Assembly (NCBI RefSeq): GCF_000306945.1
Contig: NC_018518.1
Coordinates: 2,480,001-2,544,000 of the forward strand
DNA length: 64,000 nt
Source of the DNA: Bordetella pertussis 18323
GTDB taxonomy: Bacteria; Pseudomonadota; Gammaproteobacteria; Burkholderiales; Burkholderiaceae_B
Reading direction: 5' to 3'
Shown: one piece after another, positions 18,331 to 26,954 of the stretch
How the letters are laid out: every line of letters begins with the position of its first letter
Numbering within the stretch: the first letter of the stretch is position 1
Position numbers and translations under genes: made by a program
Notes under the pieces: generated by a model
What the model saw: only the letters and a program-made list of their open reading frames with translations
Databases searched by the model: none
Told to the model about the DNA's origin: nothing

Positions 18331-19435
18331 ATGGAAGCCGAACGTCAGAACCAGCTCGTCGCCCGACTCGAAGACTACGCGGAGCGCGAACAGGCTCTAC
18401 GGAGGTATCTTTGACTACGATGCCAAATCGGAACGCCTGCAAGTCGTAAACGCCGAGCTCGAAGACCCGGCCATCTGGAACGACCCCAAGCACGCCCAGG
18501 ACCTGGGCCGTGAAAAGAAATCCCTCGAAGACGTCGTCGAGACCCTGACCGAATTGGGCAGCGGCCTGGCCGACTCGTGCGAGCTCGTCGAACTGGCGCT
18601 GGCCGATAGCGACGACGCCACGCTGGAAGCCATCGAGCACGATGCCGACCGCTTCCAGGAAAAGCTGGAAACGCTCGAATTCCGCCGCATGTTCGCCAAC
18701 CCGGCCGATCCGCTGAACTGCTTCGTCGACATCCAGGCGGGCGCCGGCGGCACCGAAGCGCAGGACTGGGCCTCGATGCTGCTGCGCCAGTACCTCAAGT
18801 ACGCCGAGCGCAAGGGCTTCAAGGCCGAAATCCTCGAAGAATCCGAGGGCGACGTCGCCGGCCTGAAGTCGGCCACCATCAAGATCGAAGGCGAGTACGC
18901 ATTCGGCTACCTGCGCACCGAAACCGGCGTGCACCGCCTGGTGCGCAAGAGCCCGTTCGACTCCTCGGGCGGCCGCCACACCTCGTTTGCCAGCGTATTC
19001 GTCTACCCCGAGGTCGACGAGTCCTTCGAGGTCGAGGTCAACCCGGCCGACCTGCGCATCGACACCTACCGCGCCAGCGGCGCGGGCGGCCAGCACATCA
19101 ACAAGACCGACTCCGCCGTGCGCATCACACACGCGCCATCGGGTATCGTGGTGCAGTGCCAGAACGACCGCTCGCAGCATCGCAACCGGGCCGAGGCGAT
19201 GCAGATGCTCAAATCCAAGCTGTACGAGCTGGAAATGCGCAACCGCATGACCGAGCAGCAGAAGCTGGAAGATTCCAAGACCGACGTGGGCTGGGGCCAC
19301 CAGATCCGCTCGTACGTGCTGGACCAGAGCCGCATCAAGGACCTGCGCACCAACGTGGAAATTTCCAATACCCAGAAAGTGCTCGACGGCGACCTGGACC
19401 CGTTCATCCAGGCCAGCCTCAAGCAAGGCGTGTAA
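18331..19435 (+). CDS. prfB: Peptide chain release factor 2, with programmed +1 frameshift
   Basis: RF2 recognises UGA and UAA stop codons. Translation starts at 18331 and meets an in-frame TGA at 18412 after 27 codons. A +1 shift at CTT TGA C continues the frame as [19 protein letters not shown], giving about 367 residues. The downstream frame carries [10 protein letters not shown] with the SPF codon-recognition tripeptide of RF2 and [19 protein letters not shown] with the catalytic GGQ. The autoregulatory shift site is intact, so this is not a pseudogene. A single-frame annotation would either start too late or call it broken. Confidence 0.97.
18401..18415 (+). promoter_or_regulatory. prfB +1 programmed frameshift signal
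   Basis: GGAGG-TAT-CTT-TGA-C: an internal Shine-Dalgarno-like GGAGG three bases before the slippery CTT, then the TGA stop and C. Spacing is the same as in the E. coli element. The TGA followed by C is the poor termination context that lets RF2 shortage drive the shift. Confidence 0.95.
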
Positions 19436-19464
19436 GCCGCGCCCCTGCCCTGGAGGTTCCCCGC

Positions 19465-20220
19465 ATGACCGATACCGTAGCCATCCTGACCGGCGCATCC
19501 CGAGGCCTGGGCGCCGCCCTGGCGCGCGGCCTGCTCGCGCCGGGCACGCGCCTGATCACGCTTGCCCGGCGCGCCGATCCCGACCTGGAGGCCGCCGCCC
19601 GGACGCGCGGCGCGAGCCTGGAACAGGTGCAGGTCGACCTGTCCGATCCGGCCGCGGCCGGGGCCGCCGCCAAGCGCCTGTGCGCCGCGCTGCCGCGCGA
19701 TGCGCGCCGCTACCTGCTCATCAACAATGCGGGCACCGTCAGCCCGGTGGCGCAGGCCGCCGGCCTGACCGACGGCGCGGCCATCGCCGGCGCGCTCAAT
19801 CTCAACGTCACGGCCGTCGTCCTGCTGACCGCCCGCTTCGTGGCGGCCTTGCAGGGCCTGCCGGCCGACCGCCGGGTGCTCAACATTTCCTCGGGCGCCG
19901 GCCGCAACCCGAACGCGGGCTGGGGCGTCTATTGCGCCGCCAAGGCCGCGCTCGACATGTACAGCCGCGTGCTCAAGCAGGAGCAAGGCCAGGACGGCGT
20001 GCGCGTGGTCGCGCTGGCGCCCGGCATCGTCGACACCGACATGCAGGGCGCCATCCGCGCCAGCGACCCGGCCGATTTCCCCGCCCTGGAACGCTTCAGG
20101 GAATTCCACGCCACCGGCAAGCTGTCCGCGCCCGCCGACGTGGCTGCCCGCATTCTCGCCTACCTGGATCGCGACGATTTCGGAACCACCGAAATCGACG
20201 ACATCCGCAACTACCAGTAA
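19465..20220 (+). CDS. Short-chain dehydrogenase/reductase
   Basis: A 251-residue Rossmann-fold SDR. The cofactor motif is TGASRGLGAAL at residues ~9-19. The NNAG motif is LINNAGTVSPVA, the catalytic Ser lies in LNISSGAGRNPNAGW, and YCAAKAALDMYSR provides the Y-x-x-x-K dyad. ALARRADPD after the second strand suggests NADP preference through the Arg residues. The substrate is unknown; sepiapterin-reductase-like annotation is common for this subgroup. Start at 19465 has TGGAGG upstream. It is 29 bp after prfB and 6 bp before lysS, so prfB-SDR-lysS is probably one transcript. Confidence 0.88.
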   Translation: MTDTVAILTGASRGLGAALARGLLAPGTRLITLARRADPDLEAAARTRGASLEQVQVDLSDPAAAGAAAKRLCAALPRDARRYLLINNAGTVSPVAQAAGLTDGAAIAGALNLNVTAVVLLTARFVAALQGLPADRRVLNISSGAGRNPNAGWGVYCAAKAALDMYSRVLKQEQGQDGVRVVALAPGIVDTDMQGAIRASDPADFPALERFREFHATGKLSAPADVAARILAYLDRDDFGTTEIDDIRNYQ

Positions 20221-20226
20221 TCCACC

Positions 20227-21747
20227 ATGACCGACCAATCGCCCGCCCCGACCGCCCAGGATGAAAACCGCTTGATCGCCGAACGGCGCGCCAAGCTGGC
20301 CAGACTGCGTGAAACCGGCGTTGCGTTCCCCAACAATTTCGTGCCCGATGCGCACGCCGCCGACCTGCACGCCAGGTACGACGGCCTGGACCAGGAGGCG
20401 CTGACGGCCGCGGCGGTCACGGTCAAGGTGGCCGGCCGCATGATGCTCAAGCGCGTCATGGGCAAGGCCAGCTTCGCCACGCTGCAGGACGGCAGCGGCC
20501 GCATCCAGATCTACCTCGAGCGCGGCACGCTCGGCGAAGAGGCCTACGCCGCTTTCAAGCAATGGGACATCGGCGACATCATCGCCATCGAGGGGCCGGT
20601 CTTCAAGACCAACAAGGGCGAGCTGTCGGTGCACGCCAACTCGGCACGCCTGCTGTCGAAGTCGCTGCGTCCGCTGCCCGACAAGTTCCATGGCGTGGCC
20701 GACCAGGAGCTGCGCTACCGCCAGCGCTACGTCGACCTCATCATGACCGACGCCACCCGCCGCACCTTCGAGGCGCGCAGCAAGGCCGTCGGCGGCATCC
20801 GCCAGGCCATGCTCAATGCGGGCTTTCTCGAAGTCGAGACGCCGATGCTGCACCCGATTCCCGGTGGCGCGGCGGCCAAGCCCTTCGTGACCCACCACAA
20901 TGCGCTGGACATGCAGATGTTCCTGCGCATCGCGCCCGAGCTTTACCTCAAGCGCCTGATCGTCGGCGGCTTCGAGCGCGTGTTCGAAATCAACCGCAAC
21001 TTCCGCAACGAGGGGGTGAGCCCGCGCCACAACCCCGAGTTCACCATGATGGAGTTCTACGCCGCGTACGCCGACTATCGCTGGCTGATGGACTTCACCG
21101 AGGACCTGATCCGCCAGGCCGCGATCGCGGCCACCGGCAGCGCCGTGCTCAGCTACCAGGACCGCGAGCTGGACCTGTCCCAGCCGTTCGACCGCCTGAC
21201 GATCTGCGAAGCCATCCTGAAGTACGCCGAGGGCTATACCCAGGCGCAGCTCGACGACCCCGCGTTCGTGCGCGCCGAGCTCAGGAAACTGGGAGCCAAC
21301 GTCGAGGGTCCGCCGCTGGCGCGCGCCGGCCTGGGCGCGCTGCAACTGGCGCTGTTCGAGGAAACCGCCGAAGCCAAGCTGTGGCGCCCCACCTACATCA
21401 TCGACTACCCGGTCGAGGTCTCGCCCCTGGCGCGCGCCTCCGACACCCGCGACGGCATTACCGAGCGCTTCGAACTGTTCATCACCGGACGCGAAATCGC
21501 CAACGGCTTCTCCGAGCTCAACGACCCTGAAGACCAGGCCGAGCGTTTCCGCGCCCAGGTCGAGGCCAAGGACGCCGGCGACGAAGAAGCCATGTACTTC
21601 GACGCCGACTACATCCGCGCGCTCGAATACGGCATGCCCCCCACCGGCGGCTGCGGCATCGGCATCGACCGCCTGGTCATGCTGCTGACCGACAGCCCCA
21701 GCATCCGCGACGTCATCCTCTTCCCGCACCTGCGCCGGGAAGACTGA
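20227..21747 (+). CDS. lysS: Lysyl-tRNA synthetase, class II
   Basis: A 506-residue class II synthetase that charges tRNA-Lys. The N-terminal anticodon-binding OB-fold lies at ~60-150 ([23 protein letters not shown]). Motif 1 follows near [11 protein letters not shown], motif 2 is [20 protein letters not shown], and motif 3 is [15 protein letters not shown] near the end. It is full length and starts 6 bp after the SDR stop codon. Confidence 0.97.
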
Positions 21748-21789
21748 CCCGCGCCGGCCCGCCATGCTTGCCAAGATCATCCTGCGTGC

Positions 21790-22092
21790 GTGGCGGCGCT
21801 GGCCTACCTCCTGCTGTCCCGGCGCGCGCGTCCCGCCGCCGCGCCGCGGCCGCTGCGCGCGCTGCCGGCCGGCCGCCGGCGCATGCCCCTGTACCTCGGC
21901 GTCGCCGCGGTGCTGGCCCTGGCCGGCGCACTGCTCAGCGCTTTCCTGTTGGTGACCGCCATGGCAGGCGGCAGCGGCGGCGGCTATCGCGGCCAGGCCG
22001 ATTTCCTGCAACCGGTCGCCATCGTGCTGCTGGCCATCGGCGTGGTCTGCGCCATCGCGGCGCTGGTGTCGTTCTTCCGCCAGCGCGGCTAG
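21790..22092 (+). CDS. Small membrane protein (possibly frameshifted at its 5' end)
   Basis: About 100 residues with two or three hydrophobic segments ([56 protein letters not shown]). The frame has only a GTG start at 21790 without a good ribosome site. An ATG at 21764, 16 bp after lysS, opens another frame with a plausible hydrophobic beginning (MLAKIILRA) that would fuse naturally to VAALAYLLL if one base were removed near 21788. This suggests a recent frameshift or an alternative start. The TAG stop at 22090-22092 lies within the GCTAGT target duplication of IS481 copy B, so the insertion left the coding sequence intact. Function unknown. Confidence 0.55.
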   Translation: MAALAYLLLSRRARPAAAPRPLRALPAGRRRMPLYLGVAAVLALAGALLSAFLLVTAMAGGSGGGYRGQADFLQPVAIVLLAIGVVCAIAALVSFFRQRG

Positions 22093-23039
22093 TTGTGAAC
22101 TGTCAATAGGTTGTATTCGTCCAGGTTGAGTCTGGAGATGGGTACAGCGCGCCCGATGCCTTGGTGGGGTCGCTGCCAGTTGTAGTGGTGTAGCCAGGAT
22201 TTCATGGCATCGGCTCGGTGTTGGGAGTTCTGGTAGGTGTGAGCGTAAGCCCACTCACGCAAGGCCGACTGGATGAAGCGTTCGGCCTTGCCATTGGTCT
22301 GTGGGCGGTAAGGTCGGGTAAAGCGGTGCTTGATGCCCAGCTCATGGCACAGCGCGGCGAAGGCGCGGCTGCGAAAGGCCGAGCCATTGTCGGTGAGCAA
22401 GCGCTGGATGGTCACGCCCAGGCGCTGGTAGTAGGCCACTGCGTCCTTGAGGAACTGGACGGCGCTGGGGAAGCGCTCGTCGGGGTGGATGTCGGTGAAG
22501 GCCACGCGGGCGTGGTCATCGATGGCCACGAAGACGAAGTCCCAGCCGGCCCCCTCAACGGTATCGCGTCGGTTGCCCGTGACCCGGTGGCCAGGGCGCT
22601 GGATACGTCCCAGCTTCTTGATGTCGATGTGCAGCAGATCGCCGGGGGCCTGATGCTCGTAGCGCACCACCGGCTCGGCCGGCTCCAGGTCGGCCAGGTG
22701 CGACAGACCGGCGCGGGCCAGGACGCGGCTGACGGTGCTGGCTGACACGCCCAGCGCCTGGGCGATGCGCGCTTGGGTCAGCCGCTTGCGGCGCAGCTCC
22801 ACGATAGCCAGCGCCTTGGCCGGCGCAATCGCTCGGGGCGAGACCGTCGGGCGCGAGGACGCATCGGCCAAGCCCGCCTGGCCCTGAGCCAGGAAGCGGC
22901 CCAGCCATTTGCGCACAGTCGGCGCGGTGACCCCATAGGCGCGGGCCGCTTCAGGCACACAAACTTGATGGGCGATCAATTGCTGGACCATTTCGAGTCG
23001 ACGTAGGAAGGTCAATCGGGCATGCTTATGGGTGTTCAT
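22089..23039 (-). CDS. IS481 transposase (copy B)
   Basis: 316 residues. The N-terminal helix-turn-helix region (residues ~14-60 and a second one ~85-110, [14 protein letters not shown]) binds the ends, and the rve-type catalytic core carries D139 ([10 protein letters not shown]), D217 (LLTDNGS) and E253 (NGKAERF), a DD(35)E triad. The last sense codon is AAC (Asn) and the stop TAG both extend into the flanking GCTAGT. Gln289 distinguishes it, with copy C, from the other five. Confidence 0.97.
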   Translation of the reverse strand: MNTHKHARLTFLRRLEMVQQLIAHQVCVPEAARAYGVTAPTVRKWLGRFLAQGQAGLADASSRPTVSPRAIAPAKALAIVELRRKRLTQARIAQALGVSASTVSRVLARAGLSHLADLEPAEPVVRYEHQAPGDLLHIDIKKLGRIQRPGHRVTGNRRDTVEGAGWDFVFVAIDDHARVAFTDIHPDERFPSAVQFLKDAVAYYQRLGVTIQRLLTDNGSAFRSRAFAALCHELGIKHRFTRPYRPQTNGKAERFIQSALREWAYAHTYQNSQHRADAMKSWLHHYNWQRPHQGIGRAVPISRLNLDEYNLLTVHN

Positions 23040-23136
23040 CCGGCCGGGCTCCTTGAGTGAACTGGGGGATCGGCGATTTCCAGTTTCTCAAATCCGGTTC
23101 GGATGAACCATGCATACAACCTATTGAATCTTCACA
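22094..23136 (-). mobile_element. IS481: IS481 copy B, complete, with 6-bp target duplication
   Basis: 1043 bp between terminal repeats TGTGAACTGTCAATAGG (transposase 3' end) and CCTATTGAATCTTCACA (5' end). Both flanks are GCTAGT (22088-22093 and 23137-23142), a clean 6-bp target duplication, so this copy has not exchanged flanks by recombination. The leader allele reads CGCCGATCCCCC and the transposase has Gln289. Confidence 0.98.
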
Positions 23137-23251
23137 GCTAGTCAACCGGATTGGCTTGTTGCATGCCTATTTCGTAATATTTTGAATATTTCAAATAAAA
23201 CTAACTACACTATACAAAACCGTGTCTTCCGTCCCCCAACCTGCCTTCGTC
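23137..23251 (+). promoter_or_regulatory. Probable promoter region of the LapD-like/kinase gene
   Basis: An AT-rich stretch between IS481 copy B and the kinase gene. It contains TATTTCGTAATATTTTGAATATTTCAAA in pieces, including a TTTCGTA heptad (BvgA-like) and TACACTATAC as a possible -10. The IS481 insertion only ~115 bp upstream of the start codon may have removed upstream control sites or supplied an outward promoter. Confidence 0.4.
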
Positions 23252-26104
23252 ATGTCCATTTCCCGGCGGCTTTTCCTCAGCGTCGTCCTGCTGGCGGGCC
23301 TGCTGGTCATCGGCACCCAGGCTGCCGGGCTGGCGGCGAACTACCGGGCGTCGGTGGAACGCCAGAAGCGCCATGTCGAAACAGCGGCTGCTTCGCTGGC
23401 CTGGGTGCTGTCGCAATCGCATACGACGCCCGCGCAATGGCAGACCCTGGCGACCGACCTGCAGCGGCATGGCGGCTATGCACTGGTGCGCATACAGGAG
23501 CACTACACCGGGCGGATGATCGAGGCGGGCCAGCTCAGCGAGGCGCCGGCGCGCGCCGACGGCTCGCTGCAGCAGGGCCGCGCCTCGCAGATCGTGGCCA
23601 CGCGCACCTTCCGCTCGGCCGACGGGACCTATGTCGGCTCGGTCGCCGTCTACAACCCGGTCATCCCGATCCTGGAAGCCCCCTTCCTCACCGAGAGCGT
23701 GGCGCAGCTGGTGCTGATCGTCGCCGGCCTGCTGATCTGGTACAGCTATATGTCGCGCCTGCACGACAGGCTGCAACGCGGTCCGCTGAAACGGCTGGCC
23801 CACAACCTCGCCCATATCGGACAGGCCGGCGTCGATCCGAAACTGGCCGAAGGCCTGCCGCGCGAACTGCAGCCGCTGGGCACGGCCCTGGTCCAGTCGC
23901 ACCAGCGCGTCCATGACCAATTGAGGCAGCAGCGCGCCCGCATCGACGCGCTGGAGAACGAGACGTACCACGACCCGGTCACGCGGCTGCCGAACCGCAA
24001 GTTCTTCAACGAAAGCCTGCGGCGCGCGGTGCAACGCGACGGCGGCGTCGATGGCCACCTGCTGATTTTCCGGCAGCGCGACATGGCGGAGATCAACCGC
24101 CAGATGAAACGCGAGGCGACCGATCAATGGCTGCGCCTGGCCTGCGCGCAACTGAGCAAAACCATCAAGGAGCAGGCCGGCGCCGGCGCGGTGCTCGTAC
24201 GCATCAACGGTTCGGACTTCGCCGCCCTGCTGCCCGGCCTGCCCTCGCCGCGCGCGGCCGTGCTGGCCGAAAGGCTGCGGCGCGAACTGCGCGTGCTGCG
24301 CCTGCCCCTGCGCACGCACGGGTGGTGCCGCTGGGCCATGGTGCTCACGCCCTATACGGTGGGCGAACAAGTCAGCGACATCCTGGCTCGGCTGGACCAT
24401 GCGCTGATGCGCGCGGAAATCGCCGAGAGCGACGAAGTCGAGCCCGCGTTCAGCCAGACCGGCAATCGTATCGATGGCGAGTACGGCTGGCAGGACATCC
24501 TGACGCGCGCGCTCGAACAACACCGCTTCTTCCTGACGCTGTACCCGCGCCAGGATGCCGAAGGCCAGGTGCTGCATACCGAAGCGCAACTGACGCTGCG
24601 CGACCAGGATTCGCCCGAACCCCTGCACGCGCAGCTGTTCATGCCGCCGGCTGCGCGCCTGGGGCTATCGGCCGATTGCGACATCCAGGCGATCCGCATG
24701 AGCATGGACCAGCTGGTCGCGCGCGACGGCGACATGGTCGTGCGGGTGTCGCTGCCTTCGCTCGAGCAGGCGCATTTCCTCAAGCGGCTGGAGGACGTGC
24801 TGCGCGATCGTCCGGAACAGGCCGGGCACCTGATCATAGAAATCGACGCACACGGCCTGGTCGACTACTTCCACAACGTACAGGCGCTGTGCGAGATCGC
24901 CGCGCGCACCGGCGTGCGGGTCGGCGTACGCCGGCTGTCCGAACAGTTCGCGGCGCTGGAGCGCTTGCACCAGCTGCCGCTGGCGTACCTGAAGATCGGC
25001 GGATCGTTCGTCCAGGGCATCACCCGCAGCCCCGGCAACCAACAGCTGGCCGACACCGTCATCCAGGTGGCCCGCACCCTGGACATACCAGCCTATGCCG
25101 AAGACGCCGAAGAGCCGGTGGCGCGCGAGCTGCTGCAGGCGATCGGCTTTCGTCTCATGCAGGAGACCGACAACGCCGACTTCCTGGCGCCTCGCCACAA
25201 CTGGATCGCCGACCTGCCCGCCGCCCCGGCCGCCGCCGAGGACAACGGCGACACGGCCGCCCACGCGCCCACGCGGACGCGCGCCACCGACGGGCGGCCC
25301 TGGCCGCCCCATGAACTGGGCATGCAGCGCAAGCGCCAGGAACAGTCGGACCGGCGCCTGGCCGAAGTGGCGCGCGCGCTGGAGGCGCAGCGCCAGGTCC
25401 ACGCGCTGCTGTCGCACGAACTGCGTACGCCGGCGGCCACCATCAGCGCGGCGGCCCAGTCGCTCGAAATCATCCTGGCCGGCAGCGGACAGGAAGTCGA
25501 CAGCCGGCTGGCGCGCATCCGCCGGGCGGTGACGCGCATGATCGAACTCATGAACCAGGTGCTCAGTCCCGAGCGCTTGCGCCGCGACCAGGCCCTCACG
25601 CTACGGCCCGAACCGATCGAGCTGGGCGAACTCGCGCGCGACACGGTCGAAGGCATGCGGCTGGATACGGCGCATCCGCTGGTCCTCAATGCCGAGGCCG
25701 CGGTGCCGGCCTGGTGCGACCCGCTGCTTACGGCGCTGGTGCTGCGCAACCTGATCCACAATGCGGTCAAGTACTCGCCGGCCGACCAACCGGTGCATAT
25801 CGATGTGGGCCTGTCGTACGGCGCGCACGGCGCCACGGCCTGGGTGGCGGTCACCGACCATGGCCCGGGCATCAGCGACGACGAATCGCAACGGATCTTC
25901 GAAGAGCATTACCGGCGGGCCGCCCACCGCGAAACGCCCGGCAGCGGACTGGGGCTGCACCTGGCGCGCCAGATCTGCCAGAGCCAGGACGGCACCTTGA
26001 CCGTGCAGACCCAGCTTGGCCAGGGCGCGCGCTTCGTGATGACCTTGCCGACTCCCGGCCAGGCCTACACCGACGGCGGCAACGCTCAGGCGGCGAACAC
26101 GTAG
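23252..26104 (+). CDS. LapD-like GGDEF-EAL protein fused to a histidine kinase
   Basis: A 950-residue inner-membrane hybrid. From MSISRRLF: transmembrane helix ~7-29, periplasmic LapD/MoxY-like sensor ~30-148, second helix ~149-168, HAMP-like linker, GGDEF domain ~235-390, EAL domain ~415-645, linker, HisKA ~705-775 and HATPase ~815-935. The GGDEF motif is degenerate (NGSDF, 319-323). The EAL motif reads TEAQ (443-446), the DDFGTG loop reads RRLSEQF, and the KID lysine motif reads KIG (581-583), so cyclase and phosphodiesterase activity are unlikely. The kinase half looks active: H722 in LLSHELRTP, N837 in LIHNAVKYSP, DHGPG at 869-873, GSGLGL at 897-902. The likely role is a cyclic-di-GMP-sensing kinase. 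It overlaps the convergent response-regulator gene by 19 bp. Start chosen by the first membrane helix; ATG at 23252 is not preceded by a strong ribosome site. Confidence 0.85.
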   Translation: MSISRRLFLSVVLLAGLLVIGTQAAGLAANYRASVERQKRHVETAAASLAWVLSQSHTTPAQWQTLATDLQRHGGYALVRIQEHYTGRMIEAGQLSEAPARADGSLQQGRASQIVATRTFRSADGTYVGSVAVYNPVIPILEAPFLTESVAQLVLIVAGLLIWYSYMSRLHDRLQRGPLKRLAHNLAHIGQAGVDPKLAEGLPRELQPLGTALVQSHQRVHDQLRQQRARIDALENETYHDPVTRLPNRKFFNESLRRAVQRDGGVDGHLLIFRQRDMAEINRQMKREATDQWLRLACAQLSKTIKEQAGAGAVLVRINGSDFAALLPGLPSPRAAVLAERLRRELRVLRLPLRTHGWCRWAMVLTPYTVGEQVSDILARLDHALMRAEIAESDEVEPAFSQTGNRIDGEYGWQDILTRALEQHRFFLTLYPRQDAEGQVLHTEAQLTLRDQDSPEPLHAQLFMPPAARLGLSADCDIQAIRMSMDQLVARDGDMVVRVSLPSLEQAHFLKRLEDVLRDRPEQAGHLIIEIDAHGLVDYFHNVQALCEIAARTGVRVGVRRLSEQFAALERLHQLPLAYLKIGGSFVQGITRSPGNQQLADTVIQVARTLDIPAYAEDAEEPVARELLQAIGFRLMQETDNADFLAPRHNWIADLPAAPAAAEDNGDTAAHAPTRTRATDGRPWPPHELGMQRKRQEQSDRRLAEVARALEAQRQVHALLSHELRTPAATISAAAQSLEIILAGSGQEVDSRLARIRRAVTRMIELMNQVLSPERLRRDQALTLRPEPIELGELARDTVEGMRLDTAHPLVLNAEAAVPAWCDPLLTALVLRNLIHNAVKYSPADQPVHIDVGLSYGAHGATAWVAVTDHGPGISDDESQRIFEEHYRRAAHRETPGSGLGLHLARQICQSQDGTLTVQTQLGQGARFVMTLPTPGQAYTDGGNAQAANT

Positions 26105-26814
26105 CCCTGGCCGCGCACCGACAGCACCGGCAACTTGAAACCGGCCGACTGCGCCTTGGCGCGCAGGCGGCTGACCATCACGTCGACACGGCGCGGCTCG
26201 AAGTCATCGGGATTGCCAGGCTGGAAAGCCTCGGCCAGCATCTGCCGCGTGACGGCATCGCCGCCGCTTTGCAGCAAGGAGGTCATGAAGATGCGCTCCT
26301 GCGCATTGAGATGCAGCGACACGCCATCGGGCCCCACCAGCACCCAGCCGCCTTCCTGCAGCGACCAGCCACCCACGCCGCGCTGCGTGTCGCCGGCGGA
26401 CGCGGGCGCCTGGCCCTGTGCGCCACGCGCCAGGCGCATGCGGCGCGCCAGGCTGCGGATCACCGAACTGAGCTCGAGCAGGTCGACCGGCTTGGTCAGG
26501 TAGACATCGGCGCCGCCTTCGAGCCCGCGCACGCGGTCCTCCAGCGCGCCCCGGCCGGTCAGCATGACAATCCCCGTCGTGCTTTGCGCGCGCAGGCGCG
26601 TGGCGACGGAAAAGCCATCCTCGCCCGGCACATTGGCATCAAGAATCACAATATCGCAGGACTGCGATTGCAAGAATCGATACAGGGACGGCGCGTCGCC
26701 GCACGCGCACACCACGTTGAACCCGTACCCGCCAAGGCCCAACGCCAACTCGTCGCGAAAGTCCTCATCGTCTTCAAGCAACCCGATACGCAGGAGTCCA
26801 TCTGCAACCAGCAT
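26086..26814 (-). CDS. OmpR-type response regulator, partner of the LapD-like kinase
   Basis: A 242-residue response regulator. The receiver domain (~8-120) has the acidic pair D15/D16 (LLEDDEDF), the phospho-acceptor D59 (DIVILDANVPGEDG), T86 (VMLTGRG) and K108 (YLTKPVDLLEL), all present. The C-terminal winged helix (~150-242) ends with RRVDVMVSRLRAKAQ and LSVRGQGYVFAA, the recognition helix and wing typical of OmpR/PhoB DNA-binding domains. The start at 26814 has GAGG upstream; a longer frame to 26862 lacks one. It is convergent with, and overlaps by 19 bp, the kinase gene, which suggests a two-component pair expressed from opposite promoters. Target genes are unknown. Confidence 0.88.
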   Translation of the reverse strand: MLVADGLLRIGLLEDDEDFRDELALGLGGYGFNVVCACGDAPSLYRFLQSQSCDIVILDANVPGEDGFSVATRLRAQSTTGIVMLTGRGALEDRVRGLEGGADVYLTKPVDLLELSSVIRSLARRMRLARGAQGQAPASAGDTQRGVGGWSLQEGGWVLVGPDGVSLHLNAQERIFMTSLLQSGGDAVTRQMLAEAFQPGNPDDFEPRRVDVMVSRLRAKAQSAGFKLPVLSVRGQGYVFAA

Positions 26815-26954
26815 AGGCACCTCAACTCGGAAACCATCGGATCGGCCGCATTGGAAAACCATTCCGCGCAGCGCGACGCGTTACTCGCAAATTATTACAA
26901 ATTTTACTTATATTTGGGAGGATTTTCCCGAGTTTATTTCTTGACGTGAATCAA
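26815..26954 (-). promoter_or_regulatory. Upstream region of the response-regulator gene
   Basis: An AT-rich stretch (26880-26950) between selO's 3' end and the response-regulator start, with TTATTACAAATTTTACTTATATTTG read on the plus strand in pieces. It is a likely promoter location for the regulator gene. No clear operator was seen. Confidence 0.35.

Noticed and set aside
18331..18553. Possible prfB pseudogene because of an in-frame TGA
   Set aside because: The TGA is in the conserved programmed +1 frameshift context, so the gene is functional.
19066..22254. 1062-codon minus-strand frame running from IS481 B across lysS and prfB
   Set aside because: A chance fusion of IS481 antisense reading with the opposite strand of lysS, the SDR and prfB. 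No family similarity.
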